Source: Mesodorylaimus sp. YZB2_4 (taxonomy: Eukaryota > Nematoda > Enoplea > Dorylaimida > Dorylaimidae). From it: 64,000 nt of DNA. The notes beneath the pieces are model-generated. The model worked only from the letters and a program-made list of their open reading frames with translations, was not told the DNA's origin and made no database searches. Where the stretch lies: positions 1-64,000 of the forward strand of contig JASANH010001629.1 of assembly GCA_030248295.1 (NCBI GenBank), in the 5' to 3' direction. Of this stretch, positions 12,001 to 21,873 are shown piece after piece. Positions within the stretch are counted from its first letter, which is position 1. Each line of letters begins with the position of its first letter. The position numbers and the translations under genes were made by a program.

Positions 12001-15000
12001 AGGATTTGGTGTAAGTGGTTAGTTCCGTATCCATTTTGATTGTGTAATCAATGCTTTCCGCTGCAGCTTGTCCAAATGGACATCGTTACATCATCGAGGA
12101 CTGCGGCAATCCGGTTCCTGGCACTTTTCGTTGCAATGTATGCCAGTCGCTGATAGGCGGTCGGGCTAACTATGTCGCTCACGACGGAAATATCAGGGTG
12201 GATAAGTAAGTGCTTCGATATGGTGTGTGAGGTCTATATGTATGGGGCATTCTTGCAGCGTCGACGAGGTGCCTGTCGGGTACACGTTGGGACGTGCTGG
12301 CTCGTTCGAACAATCTGGTCAGCGATTATTGTCACGCACGGACGTATTGCTGATTCGATGCTTTATGCATGCTTCAATGATCGCGGGTGCTATGTTGCGT
12401 GGACCAAATGTAAGTGGCTGATTTTTGATAAAATTGTGCATGGCCTTATTTCTTGCAGACGATCACACCGTTGATCAATCCTCGAATAAATGATCAAGAC
12501 GTGGTGCAGTTTTTGTTTGCCCACTTGGAACATGACTGTCGTACTTTGGCGCGCACGTTCGCTTCTGGCGTGGATGACGTCTTTTTGGTTTTACATCAGA
12601 TTTTGCGGTTTTGGATGGAACAGAAGGGTATGTCTGATTTTTGGGTTTATAAGTATTTAATCTGCGGTAGAAAAATGCTTGTTTAGGTCAAATGGTGGAA
12701 TATCTCCCATTGGCGACGCAAGCTGAGCGAGCAGCTTGGGAAGACGTATTTGCGCATCGTTTGCTGCGTCGAATCGATCAGGTCAGTCAATTAGAGTTTC
12801 GTAGCCCTGCCTGAGTCCTAAGGTATCAATTTCGTTGCAGAGATGGCAAAGAATGATCGATGAAGGAAGGAATGCCATCACTGCTGACGCTGGTAAGACT
12901 GCTTCATGAACTTTCGCTCTTCCTGTGAGTCTGACTGGACCTACCTGATTGTAGAAAACACGTTTTGGCGCGCTGTGTTCTATGATGGGAGGTTGACCGA
13001 TCAAGGGTCAGATCGTTTCTGGCATTATCGACCGCCGTCGAGTTTGCGAGGCGTTCTGGACCAAACCCTGGCTCATTTGAATTCGTTCAGTAAGAGCGAA
13101 AAGACTCAACTGGAAGTGTTACGTCTGTTTTTGACGAAGGTAGGTGTTACTGTACTGCCAAGTCTGACCAGTCGGCAAAGGTTTTCTACAGGGTTGAATT
13201 TTTTCAGATGCCGAATTTGAGCGCTTTACGTCAGTTGCTTGTTATTCGCGAGCTTCATCGTCGATTGACTTCCCATTTCCATGGGTGCATTTCCATTCGA
13301 TTCGCTCAAAAGTTACCGATCGGCGAGTTTTTGAGACGTCTGGATGGTATGGCATTTTTTGAATTGTCTTGGTTTCTTAATGCTAAGAGTTTTTAGTTTT
13401 AGTGGGTTTGGCACACGTTTATAAACCACTGATAGCCGCTTTTTTCGACGCGCTTGGCATTATGTTCCCTGCTCAACGAAATTCGCTTTTGGAAAAGTAC
13501 GCTCATGTTGACCAAGTGCCTCTGATTGCCATATTGCCGTTGCCTCCAGAAAACGGGTCGTATAGCTGCGATTTGATACGGGCCTTGATTCGATGTCAAA
13601 ATGATCTCCTGGAAGCTGTGTTCAAAGCTGGAGGCGAGACGGGTGTAAAGTAAGTGAGGACTTCATCTGCAGTTAGATAGGTACTGAAATGAGTTTTTGT
13701 AGGAAAGTGGTTACTGACTACGAGTCTGTGACGGCTGGTCAAGTTATCAATTTCGATATGACTCGCGATGGATTTGAGCTGCTCCTGTGTCATCGAGTGT
13801 TCGATGGTATCGAGAATGCAATGCGTTTTGATTTGGACATGTTGCAAAGACGCGTGCGACGTTTCGTGTTGGGTTCAGCTTCGTTTATTCAACCAGTCGT
13901 AAGTGTTTCATAGCCATATTGACTCTTGTGGATTAGGTAGGAGTGCCTTGGACGTTCGGTGAGGGGTGAAATGCGGGCTCTTAGTCAGAAGAGGCTTCAT
14001 GCTACTAATTGTATTGTTTGTTTTAGTTTCCATTGATGCGAGCCAAAGAAGCCTTGATTCTGGAATGTCTCAGTCGTTTACGAAATTATGGCGTTGTAAG
14101 TTAATTGCTAGTTTTCTCTGTATCGGTCCATAAAGAATGGTATTTTTCAGTATGACTTAAGCTTGATGCAAAAACGGGAAATTATTGCCTTGCTTCGCCC
14201 AAGTCTGGCGAACGCGAAAGAACTGTTGGACCACTTGGAAATGATGATTCGATTTTCGTCAGCCCTGGAAAAAGACGAGATGGAAACGCTGTTGTTGGAT
14301 GTGTTTTTGAGACGGTTGAAACCGACGGCTAGTCATGCGGTAAGACCACAGGGTGGCTTCGAATCAACATCGCTGACTTCGTCTGCGGGAAGGGGGTCTG
14401 ATCTTCTTCGGGGGGGTCGGGGGTCGGCGACTTGGCGGCCCATTTTGGTTGCTTGTAAAAATTAAATTTTTCCCGCGAAAATTTAAAGTCAGTTCGGGCC
14501 TTCCAAGGCAAAACATTGAGTCTTTTTTACTATAGAAAAATGAAATTTTTCTTTTGGGGGTGGGTTCAAAAAAAGCAAAGGCACCTGCACAACCTCGCCG
14601 GGCGGGACAGGAGGGTCTTCGCCAGGTAAAAAAATTTTCTTCTGCTAAAATTAGGGGGGGGGGGTAAAAATCAATAAAGTTACCTGCACATCCTGGCCGG
14701 GCGGGACAAGGGGTCTAAAAAATGAGAAGGGCCCCTTCACAAAATTTTTTGAAAACTTTGAAGGGGGGTCTTCGCTATGTAAAAAATTTTCCTCTGTTAA
14801 AAATAGGGGGGGGGGGTAAAAAACAATAAAGTTACCTGCACATCCTTGCCGGGCGGGACAGGGGGTCTAAAAAATTAGAAGGGCCCCTTCACAAAATTTT
14901 TTGAAAACTTTGAAGGGGGGTCTTCGCTATGTAAAAAATTTTTCTCTGTTAAAAAAAGTAGGGGGGTCAAAGACAGTAAAGGTGGAGGGCATTGGATGTA

Positions 15001-15637
15001 AGAACATAGATGTCTATTCAGGCTTTGTCTGAATCATATATCGTTATTCTAATTTGATGGATTGTGTAACCTTGGCTGCTTTGGATTTTAGATGCTGAAA
15101 TCGTACACCATCGCTTATTTGGTGCCATTGTGGCAGTTGACTGCCTTCGTGATCAAGTGTCTGTTGGTCGAAAAGCATATCGAGGTATGCATGCATGCTT
15201 GTTTGGCGTATTCTTTTAGTATGTGGTCAATGGGAATATTTTATTGTAGGATCCATTCAGTGATTTAGATGAGAAATTCAAAGAAAGGTTGAGTGAAGAA
15301 GATATCCAACGATTCGAAACTAGCTTGAATGGAACGGACGTGCTGCAATTCGCTCTGGAGTTGACGGAGTTTTTGCTGCTGGATATGCAACCAGGATGCA
15401 ACAGCGCTGCTGATCGGCAGGCCTCGATGCACGAGGACAATTTCGCGCAGGAACCGTAAGAATACGCGCTTTCCAGTGGCTTTTCAAGTTGACTGAGGTC
15501 GTTGTTTCAGGCTGGTTGATTACTTGATTTATCGGCATGGAAGCAACGCCAAGGAGTTCACCAACGCCGTATTGGTCAAACACGCAGTTCATGCTTGGAT
15601 GATAGTAGCGCGAAAACAATTCAAAATGATTCGTTAG
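1..15637 (+). CDS. RNF213-like: RNF213 (mysterin)-like giant AAA+ ATPase / E3 ligase, 3' part
   Basis: This is a multi-exon gene whose 5' end lies outside the window. RNF213 is a dynein-like AAA+ ubiquitin ligase linked to lipid droplets and pathogen ubiquitylation. Visible in order: a helical N-terminal part; a UBA-like segment (about 1740-1863); an AAA2-like region with a weak P-loop (VGYGHGKT near 2680); AAA3 with GETGCGKT (about 4048-4071) and Walker B LFFDEA; AAA4 with GHPGTSKS (about 5739-5762) and Walker B VIVADEVGLAED; a long helical shell; an RZ finger (12067-12160); and a C-terminal domain ending ARKQFKMIR and TAG. Most introns are 45-70 nt with GTAAGT donors. The window holds very roughly 3,900 residues, against about 5,200 for the whole vertebrate protein. 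Odd points are the absence of a recognisable RING, an inserted CxxC pair before AAA3, and one 750-nt intron. Family assignment is strong; individual exon edges are hand-derived. Confidence 0.9.
1740..1863 (+). other. UBA-like segment inside the RNF213-like protein
   Basis: About 41 residues read as three short helices with the UBA pattern: VRQVEESGV, then HRMAIRAAEAVDYTNVDDA, then INWALENEG. The central AxxAAEA, the turn and the closing INWALEN resemble ubiquitin-associated domains (AxxAL, then VExAxxWLL). An acidic stretch (SEGEDDDVDKKEE) precedes it. UBA domains bind ubiquitin, so a ubiquitin-reading role is inferred. I cannot say whether vertebrate RNF213 has an equivalent here. Confidence 0.6.
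3777..3836 (+). other. CxxC-x12-CxxC zinc-knuckle-like insertion before AAA3
   Basis: Cysteine codons at 3777, 3786, 3825 and 3834 give CRPC, twelve residues, then CNGC. They sit just before the conserved stretch leading into AAA3 (MKMLAIKMRLKCGIPVVLMG). From memory of vertebrate RNF213, the matching place is a short basic linker without this pair. Four cysteines with this spacing could bind one zinc ion. Zinc binding is inference. Confidence 0.5.
4036..6400 (+). other. AAA3 and AAA4 ATPase modules of the RNF213-like protein
   Basis: AAA3 carries the P-loop GETGCGKT and, after the HGGITKQRI sensor-like stretch, the Walker B LFFDEAN (about 4391-4414). AAA4 carries GHPGTSKSLAKTI and the Walker B VIVADEVGLAEDTLALKSLHGLLEEG (about 6007-6090). 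In the RNF213 family these two modules hold the intact nucleotide motifs, while the others are degenerate. Here too both keep lysine and acidic catalytic residues, so ATP hydrolysis is expected. Confidence 0.85.
12067..12205 (+). other. RZ-type zinc finger exon of the RNF213-like protein
   Basis: The exon reads CPNGHRYIIEDCG, then NPVPGTFRCNVCQSLIGG. This is the RZ finger signature shared by RNF213 and ZNFX1 (CxxxHxY, CG, CxxC, IGG). In RNF213 published work assigns ubiquitin transfer to this finger rather than to the RING. All metal-ligand-type residues are present. Reading it needs the donor G|GTGTAA at the end of the previous exon, not the GTAAGT two bases later. Confidence 0.85.
14341..15091 (+). 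repeat. Tandem repeat of about 152 bp with G-runs, inside an RNF213-like intron
   Basis: An intron of about 750 nt, in a gene whose other introns are near 55 nt, holds about 2.5 copies of a unit. Matching copies begin near 14665 (TAAAAATCAATAAAGTT) and 14817 (TAAAAAACAATAAAGTT), 152 bp apart. A degenerate copy lies upstream (14570-14664) and a partial copy near 14965. Each unit has a run of 10-12 G, the stretch CTGCACATCC.GGCCGGGCG and the palindrome-like GAAGGGCCCCTTC. G-runs could form quadruplexes on the sense strand or its RNA. Confidence 0.85.
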
Positions 15638-16000
15638 AGGTCTGGAAATCTAAATTTCGAGGTTTCGGTCTGGTATCAGTATTTTTTGGGATCTTTACAT
15701 TTTTGGTATCCATATGTTTTGGGATCTTGAACACTTTCTTTTTTTCGGGTCAGGTTTCTAATCATCTGTCGTTCTGAGACGTTCCATTTTGGGAAGTGTT
15801 TGGTATCCAGTAGATTTCTTTTTCTAGTAACTGAGTTATTTTTAGGAACAGTACGAGTGGAGAAAGTAAATATTTGGGTTAAAATTGTTTTTCCTTTGGG
15901 GGGTAGGCTGATTAGCGGGTAAGACTCAAATCATGTCTGGAAGCCTGGGCTGACCAAGGGTGGGATAAGAGATAAAAGCGTGGTCTATCAGTGGGCAAAC
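15638..16000. other. Intergenic, downstream of the RNF213-like gene
   Basis: AT-rich 3' flank and probable UTR after the TAG at 15635-15637. It is rich in TTTTTGGGATCTT-like stretches. I see no perfect AATAAA close by and no gene. Confidence 0.5.
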
Positions 16001-16217
16001 GCTGCTCTCAGTAATGGCAGCCTGAAAGTTTCAGAGCGCTGATAAGTTGATGTGGCTTTGGAGCGCCTCGACAGTGCCCCCGAGGCCACTGAGGGTTTAT
16101 GGCTCGAAAAGTGACCTCCGTCGCCGAGAATTGAACCTAAGACGAATCCAGCCGCTCGCTCCCAACAATATGAGCAGCGCAGACTAGTGCCAAGCCTCTG
16201 CACCACCGCAGCCGCCC
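16000..16217 (-). repeat. tRNA-derived SINE-like element
   Basis: On the minus strand the 5' end (near 16217) begins GCGGCTGCGGTGGTGCAGAGGCTTGG, which contains a good pol III A box (TGGTGCAGAGG, 16190-16205). About 50 nt later comes the B box GGTTCAATTCT (16127-16138). The long A-B spacing suggests a Ser/Leu-type tRNA ancestor. A tail of about 110 nt unrelated to tRNA follows to about 16000. A run of 15 C (16219-16233) abuts the 5' end. The extent of the tail is a guess. Confidence 0.55.
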
Positions 16218-16218
16218 G

Positions 16219-16233
16219 CCCCCCCCCCCCCCC
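16219..16233. repeat. Poly-C tract (15 C)
   Basis: A homopolymer of 15 cytosines directly abuts the 5' end of the SINE-like element. It is directly visible. Confidence 0.95.
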
Positions 16234-16439
16234 GGAGCAGATGTCATACTAGCGTGTGCTCGATCTTATCATTACTCTCTCGGCATGCGCTGCTATCCAT
16301 GCTACCCCAGTTGTGCAGGATCATCATGTTCATGTCCCATCATAAAACTCGGATCTGCGCAACCGTCATGTTCATCTTTTACCACATCACCAAAAGCATG
16401 CACACTAAATGGTGAAGGGACAAATTACACACGGTACTG

Positions 16440-16562
16440 GTCTCCCGGTAACTGCGCGCCTGTTGGAGAGGCAGACGCCTAACCCAAAAGGCCACGAGTC
16501 GAACACTCGCTTGTTAGAGCGCATCCAGCGGGAGAGGCAGATGCCTAGCACTAGGCCACAAG
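16440..16562 (-). repeat. Degenerate tRNA-like repeat, two related pieces
   Basis: On the minus strand an A-box-like TGGCCTAGTGCTAGG (16544-16558) is followed about 40 nt later by a B-box-like GTTCGACTCG (16496-16505). A second related piece (GAGAGGCAGACGCCTAACCC against GAGAGGCAGATGCCTAGCAC) lies upstream on the plus strand. The stems do not fold into a clean cloverleaf, so this is a decayed tRNA-like repeat, not a tRNA gene. Confidence 0.4.
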
Positions 16563-17164
16563 CCAGACTGAATTGGACCTTGCTTGTTCTGGTTTATTGG
16601 AGTTAGAAATGCGGTGTTCCAGACGGGGCTTTCGAAACTCCATCGGAAGCTTAGCGACCGGCTGAAAGTCCTGGTCTGATTTTTGGTTTAGCATAAGTAT
16701 GACCGAAGATAAAACCCACTTTGGCCGCTCATGAATTCTGCTGTCTGTAATGGCAAGGAGAACACGGAAGGAAAAGGCGATACAACACGATGCTCGCTGT
16801 TCGCGCAATGCGCATACAATGGGCTCTAGGAGCCTCCGAAACATATTCTGCCGTAAACAAGACAGGAACTCATTCCTATCTTGCCAAGCAAGTTCGCTTA
16901 CGAGGTCCCCAAACAAGCATCGCCATCCACGTGAGACCTTCCTACGCGCTCATCCGCGATTTGCCATCTTACATGTCACAATGGCTCGGAACAATCATCT
17001 GCCATATCGGAAAGAGAGCACTTGATTGAAGGAATCAAGGTTGTAGAGGCTCGTCTTGATCAAGACCAGCACAATCTCTCAATTAGAGCAGGCAGTTACA
17101 GGAACATCGATTTGATAAGCACAATTCTTTTCATTGTTGGAGCTAATTAGAAGTACCAGAAAGA
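16563..17164. other. Intergenic, no gene recognised
   Basis: Open frames here overlap on both strands with no family resemblance and no convincing splice signals. I see nothing to annotate. Confidence 0.5.
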
Positions 17165-18115
17165 ATGCGGACACCAAAAATGTTTGTCAGCTGTACTGTA
17201 TATATTCTCCCCCTTCTAGTTAGTTCGTGCCGGGTCGACAGCCGGGAGCTCGCAAGGCGAGAAGTCATGAATGAAACAACGCCTTCAAACAGCACTCTTT
17301 ACTTCATCGACCCACTCTCAATTTTTGGTGCATTGGCGTATCTGTGCATCGGTGCACTGGGATCGACCGGTAACGTTTTGTCATTTTTGTACTCTGTCGT
17401 TGCAAAAGTTTTTGCAAGCCGGGTTTCCAGCTTATCGCTGGTGCATCTTTCGGGGCCCTGGAGCTCGCTGTGAATAGTTTTCTTCGAGGAATCGCAGAAC
17501 TAAGGATTGATTTGAGCCATGTGCCGAGTCTGGTCAGTGGTCTGATGTGTCTGTTGGAACAAGGCACTCTGGCCATGTTCGCAGCCCCGTTCAGTGCTCA
17601 AGTCACGTGCTTGGTGGGCTTTGATCGATTGATCAGTTTGATCTCACCACTTTGATATTATCAGTTTGGGAAAAGGTGTGTTGCCTCTGTGCTCACTTTT
17701 TCCACTTCTTTCGTTCTAATTCAAGAATTTATTGGTTTTATGATTTCTCCTTCAAACACTGATTGTATTTGTACTAAATTTACTGCGGCTTTAAATCCTA
17801 TTTTTTATGCTTGTTGTATTGTATTGTACTTTGCGTGTGGTTGCATGTTGTCCTTTTATTGTACTTTGCATGTGGTTGTGTGCGGGGCTGTACTCGCCGT
17901 CTTTTACTACAGGAATAAGAAAATACGTAAGGGTACTCCTGAGTATAATAATTTTATGTGACATCAGTCAGCTATCATGCCAACTGTCAAAGCTTTGATG
18001 CTTTTGTATTCAGTATTTGGAGTTTTTGCCGAAGTTTTGATCAATGCGTCGTTTGAAATTTGAACGTGACTCAGTGATCGGTGCGAGTGTGTTTACGACG
18101 GGTCTTTACTTATAA
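17165..18115 (+). pseudogene. Serpentine (rhodopsin-class) GPCR pseudogene
   Basis: It starts with ATG and a signal-like leader (FVSCTVYILPLLVSSC), then N-glycosylation sites and TM1 (LAYLCIGALGSTGNVLSFLY). After a frame change in the first intracellular loop (around 17400-17440), TM2 and TM3 follow. They end in the DRY-region motif VGFDRLISLISPL, typical of nematode serpentine receptors. A TGA at 17656 sits where Arg is expected (SPL-stop-YYQFGKRC). TM4, TM5 and a TM6-like segment (VKALMLLYSVFGVFAEVLI) follow with further frame changes, and TM7 is not clear. The TM5 region shows a local duplication of a TGTACTTTGC.TGTGGTTG stretch. A 35-nt GT..AG stretch could explain the first frame change but is unusually short. 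With the in-frame stop, a decayed gene is the simplest reading. Confidence 0.7.
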
Positions 18116-19100
18116 AATATGAGTGTGTTTGTTGAATTAAGTCATCTCATTGGTCACGTGTCGCAAAAAGTTTAGAGAATGCTCATGGAGAATGTTATTT
18201 TGCAATTCGGCAAATGGTGTTACCCAGATTGGATAGTCGAATGGAAGGCTTCTGTTTCTTGGAAGGGTTCTTTGGAAGGAATGGAATTTATGCCTGTAAC
18301 TTTTCTTCTGCCGGGAAATGCATACTGCATGGAGAAGTGTAAGCACCTACTGCATTTCTGCGCCAGAGTTAGATATGACTCGTACCGGAGTAATGATGGG
18401 GCCATGATAGACAGGGAAGTCACCAAACGCAGCTGCTGGATACTGAAGCGTTCAGGGACAACAGCAAAAAACAAGCAGGAAGCAGAATAAGGGCACAGAG
18501 AAGACGGGCACCGCGAGTAGCAAGCAAAAGATGGGGACAGGCTGCCTCTACCACGCACTCGATGTGCAAGGCAAAGGACGATCCAGGAGACAGACACCAA
18601 GTCCCGCCAAATAATACAGTACAGTATCTTTAATGTAGAATACCCAGAGTATACTCAATCCCCAAAACAGGACAACTCATCTCACTGATTATCACGGCTG
18701 TCGCCCTGTCCAATTAGCGGCAGGTCACGTTTGCAACCATTCCCTCCAAGATTTTTTGCGTTGCAACACAAATGGGAGTAGTTCTGTCAATCTCCCACGT
18801 CAAAAAAGCATGAAACGGTTTTGCTATACTGTAAGGCGAATACAAGTGCCCATATAAACCCTGCTTTCCTCAGAAAGGAGGTTGCATGTGTCTGGTAAAC
18901 CTGCAATTAAAAAGTGAAAAGCTGCCCTCGCTTTACACTTATGGCCCAGATACACTTCCTTTACATTGTCATAGTTCCCTGTCCTCGAGCCGCCTGCCCA
19001 GTCGTCATTCGATGCTCTGTCTTTGAGCCGTGCGGTCTTGTCTTCAAATCGCTCCCGCGTCACGCACACAAGCGCGAATCGTCAACTTGCGGCGAAAACA
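18116..19100. other. Intergenic, no gene recognised
   Basis: An open frame at 18179-18490 has no recognisable domain and no splice or promoter support. The last 100 bp are the 5' flank of the next gene. Nothing else was seen. Confidence 0.45.
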
Positions 19101-20417
19101 ATGTCGGCGAAACCCGCCCCAGCTCGCTCGGCAAACCGTCCCGGCTCGGCAAAACATCCAACTTCGGCGAATCCCAATTCGGTCACTGGACAAGCCGGTA
19201 AAGAAAAACCGCCCATTATCTCGCAAGTCGATCCCGTCGAGCTGATCCTGCACGACAACGCCTTCACGGTCACCACCCATCTGGACAAGGATCAGGCCAT
19301 CTTGTGCCAGCAGGTACAAAGCCCTTTTCTCCTTTCTGTCCCCCCTGACCTCGTCCATTTGCAGTTGCCCGCCATACACGTGCAAAGGGCCGACGAAGAG
19401 TTTGCTCTGCTCAACATCCTCGCCGAGATCATGGAAGCGCTGCACAGGGCCAACCCCGAAAAGCCCGAGGCCGTCCCCCTGCGATCCATGGCCAACCGAG
19501 CCGACCCGAAGAAGAAGAAAGCCGTCGACGACCTGATCGCCGCCGAAGCCAAGGGCAAGCAGTTGACTCCGCAGCAGCTGCTCGAGATCTTCGAGAACTT
19601 GGCCAAGGGAATAAGGCTGACGCCCGAGATGCTGCGAGCCATCCTCGCAGTAAGACTCTCTACCCTTTGAAAGTCGTTGTGTCTTTTCAGCTGATGTGCG
19701 CTCAAATGCGGGCTCTGACTCCCCATGAAAAAGCGGAGCTGCAAAAACGCTTCCGCCTGAATGAGCTGGACACGTAAGAGCGGAAAAATGGAAGGCGGCA
19801 AGGGCAGATGGCCGGCTGCTTCCAAGTCAGGGCTTTCCTTAGGTCAGCGCACGCAGATCTCGTAACCCGAGCCCAGGTCTTTCCGCAAGGACATCCCGCG
19901 TTCGGAACTCGATCACCTCCGACGACTCAATCGAAGGAAGTGGGAATGCGCGCCGGGCCCGCCAGCATCGAATGGCACCGCTACCAAGCCGTGAGCATCC
20001 AGCCACCAAAAGTGGAAATGGCTCGAATCGTGCTCGTGCAAAGCACCCTCGCCGACGTCGAGAACTTCGACGACGAGAAGACCCAAAAGACGCTGATGCA
20101 AGAGGCGTCCCAGGTCTCGTTCAAGTACGGTGCTCACTCGCTTTCACACTCCGACTGGCCCAAATGACCTTTATTTCAGGAGCATCATGGAACCGTCGGT
20201 CATAGAGAAATACAAGGAGTCGTTGCGGGGCGACAAGCGGGCCATGAGGGCCTTGGTCAACCTGTCCAAGGAAGGCACGGACGAGCGGACGCTGGGCAAG
20301 ATGGCAAGATGGCGAGTGATGGCTGCCCCAGGGTGTCTGACGGGGCGTCGTTTCCAGAACGCGGACGACTCTGTATATCGATCGTTCCAAGCTGCGAACG
20401 GTGCTGCACCAGATTAG
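19101..20417 (+). CDS. Unrecognised GC-rich gene, five exons
   Basis: The ATG at 19101 opens an Ala/Ser/Pro-rich, likely disordered N terminus (MSAKPAPARSANRP...). A helical region follows with the repeated pattern LTPQQLLEIF, LTPEMLRAIL and LTPHEKAELQKRF, and a basic patch DPKKKKA. Introns fit at about 19313-19364, 19651-19690, 19775-19842 and 20128-20179, all with GT..AG ends and matching phases. The last exon can read straight to TAG at 20415-20417; a GC-AG intron (GCAAGA donor near 20305) would be an alternative. The protein is about 350 residues. I do not recognise the family. G/C-ending codons dominate, unlike the RNF213-like gene next door. The acidic/basic helical make-up suggests a soluble protein; no function is proposed. 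Confidence 0.6.
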
Positions 20418-21325
20418 CGTTCGTCCGGGATCACTTTTTTCGGGATTGGGATCGGGACTGGGACTCGCTCAATCCCGGCCGGGATCGGGATTTTTGGAGT
20501 GTTATTTTTTCACTTTTAATTCTCTGTAGGTAACGTACAGCCCGCCCCAAGTAGCCAGCAAATATAGAGCCAAAAACTTTTTTGCGCATTATTCATCGCG
20601 GCATTCAAAATCATGCAAGCAAAAAGACCTAGAATTAGTCACCAATTAGCAAACGAATCCCTCACTTCCTCTTTACCAGTTCAATCATCCACCAAAGTTT
20701 TTGTGCTCATGCGATCAAGGAAATGATGCTTGCTGACCGCACCCGCTTGAGTTACTTCTCTATGACCGTCGACTGCAGAGTAGGAACGGTGCAGTTGCAA
20801 GGAAGGGGCAGTGGGGTGCTGATGGTGATGGGAGGACTTGCGCGACGAGGTCATGTTTGATTGCTTCTGTACACAACCCTCGCTTCCATGTCGATGCCTG
20901 CGGGTGCTGGGGGCTCATTCCCAGTTTGCCCATCCGTTAGTTCTCAATTGCGGCTGTGAAAGGCAGCAGGGCGAGGCAGAAAAGCCATTCTACGATCAGG
21001 GAGGAACCAGGTGCAAGAGAGAATCGATAAATCGGCTGTGATACCAATTAGTGCTGGCAAAAAATTTGGTGGGATGCCATGCGAGCTCTGCCTCACATCC
21101 TCGCTTATCATCGTGAGGGATCAGCAGCTGCTGGCAAAGGGTTGGAAGATAATTGCAGCAGGACCTCGCTCTCAAAATGTGTTTCAATAGAATCGTGTTT
21201 TGCGCCAAGGAAAGAAATGTCCAGCGGCCTATTCGGTACAGAATGCGTGTCCCGCTGAAGGTAAAATGGGACAGCCTCCTTACTCAAGCCATGGCAGGAC
21301 TGGCTGTTCAAATCAAGTTAGCTAG
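20418..21325. other. Intergenic, short GGGAT repeats, no gene
   Basis: Between about 20437 and 20497 the motif GGGATCGGGA and its variants recur, including the complement ATCCCGG, giving imperfect inverted repeats. No coding signal is seen in the rest. Confidence 0.5.
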
Positions 21326-21329
21326 CAAA

Positions 21330-21760
21330 GCTCTGAAATAGATTTTTCAGAGAAATTTTTGACCCAGTGGCTCCGCTTATGGGTAAATGATCGTATAAAG
21401 CCGATGGGTCAGTTCTGAACTTGGTGACCTTACTGATACTGTGATCGATCAGTGCGGTTCGCTCACAGGAAGGCAATGTGGGATCGCTCACAGCCTGTCT
21501 GCTCCTTTCTGAGGACGTGCACCTGCCAGCAAGCACTGCCCAGTGAATCCCACAACCAACCACTGGCCACTGGGAGCCTCCGATGGTGAGCCCAGGCCAG
21601 TTGCTAAGCATCCGCATCAGTGGAGGTCTGAACCCACTGCCCCCCCTCCCTTCGACCACGTGGCACTGTCGCCGTTTCCTAATAGCTCGGCGCTCTACCC
21701 GTACTGTGCCTGCGGTAAAATCAAGTTCTGCAGTGCCGTGCGCGGCTGCCATGGTATTTT
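21330..21760 (-). repeat. Second tRNA-derived SINE-like element
   Basis: On the minus strand, GAGCGCCGAGCTATTAGG (21679-21696) resembles the A box of Leu/Ser tRNAs (GGCCGAGYGGTTAAGG). About 43 nt later GGGTTCAGACCTCC (21622-21635) resembles a B box. A body of up to 300 nt follows. The body does not match the element at 16000-16217 by eye, so it may be another family. An antisense open frame across it is treated as non-coding. Confidence 0.4.
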
Positions 21761-21873
21761 ATCGATCGATTTGTAATACATCTTTTATTCTGTATCTCAT
21801 TTGTTCGATTTCTGAATTTTTATTCTGAATCGCGAAATTCTTTTTCAAAAAGCGGCCTATAAGGAAAATTGAA

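Noticed and set aside
14560-14990. CRISPR-like array
   Set aside because: The repeated unit is about 152 bp without unique spacers, inside an intron of an animal gene. It is a simple tandem repeat.
18179-18600. Open frames on both strands after the receptor pseudogene
   Set aside because: No domain, signal peptide or splice support, and the two strands mirror each other.
19876-19995. Alternative frame (FRKDIPRSELDHLRRLNRRK) in the GC-rich gene
   Set aside because: It looks coding-like but runs into a stop and has no splice that rejoins the downstream frame. The frame from the TTCCTTAG acceptor reads through all later exons.
21318-21752. 144-codon minus-strand frame
   Set aside because: It overlaps a tRNA-derived repeat with A and B boxes. 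The protein has no recognisable feature.
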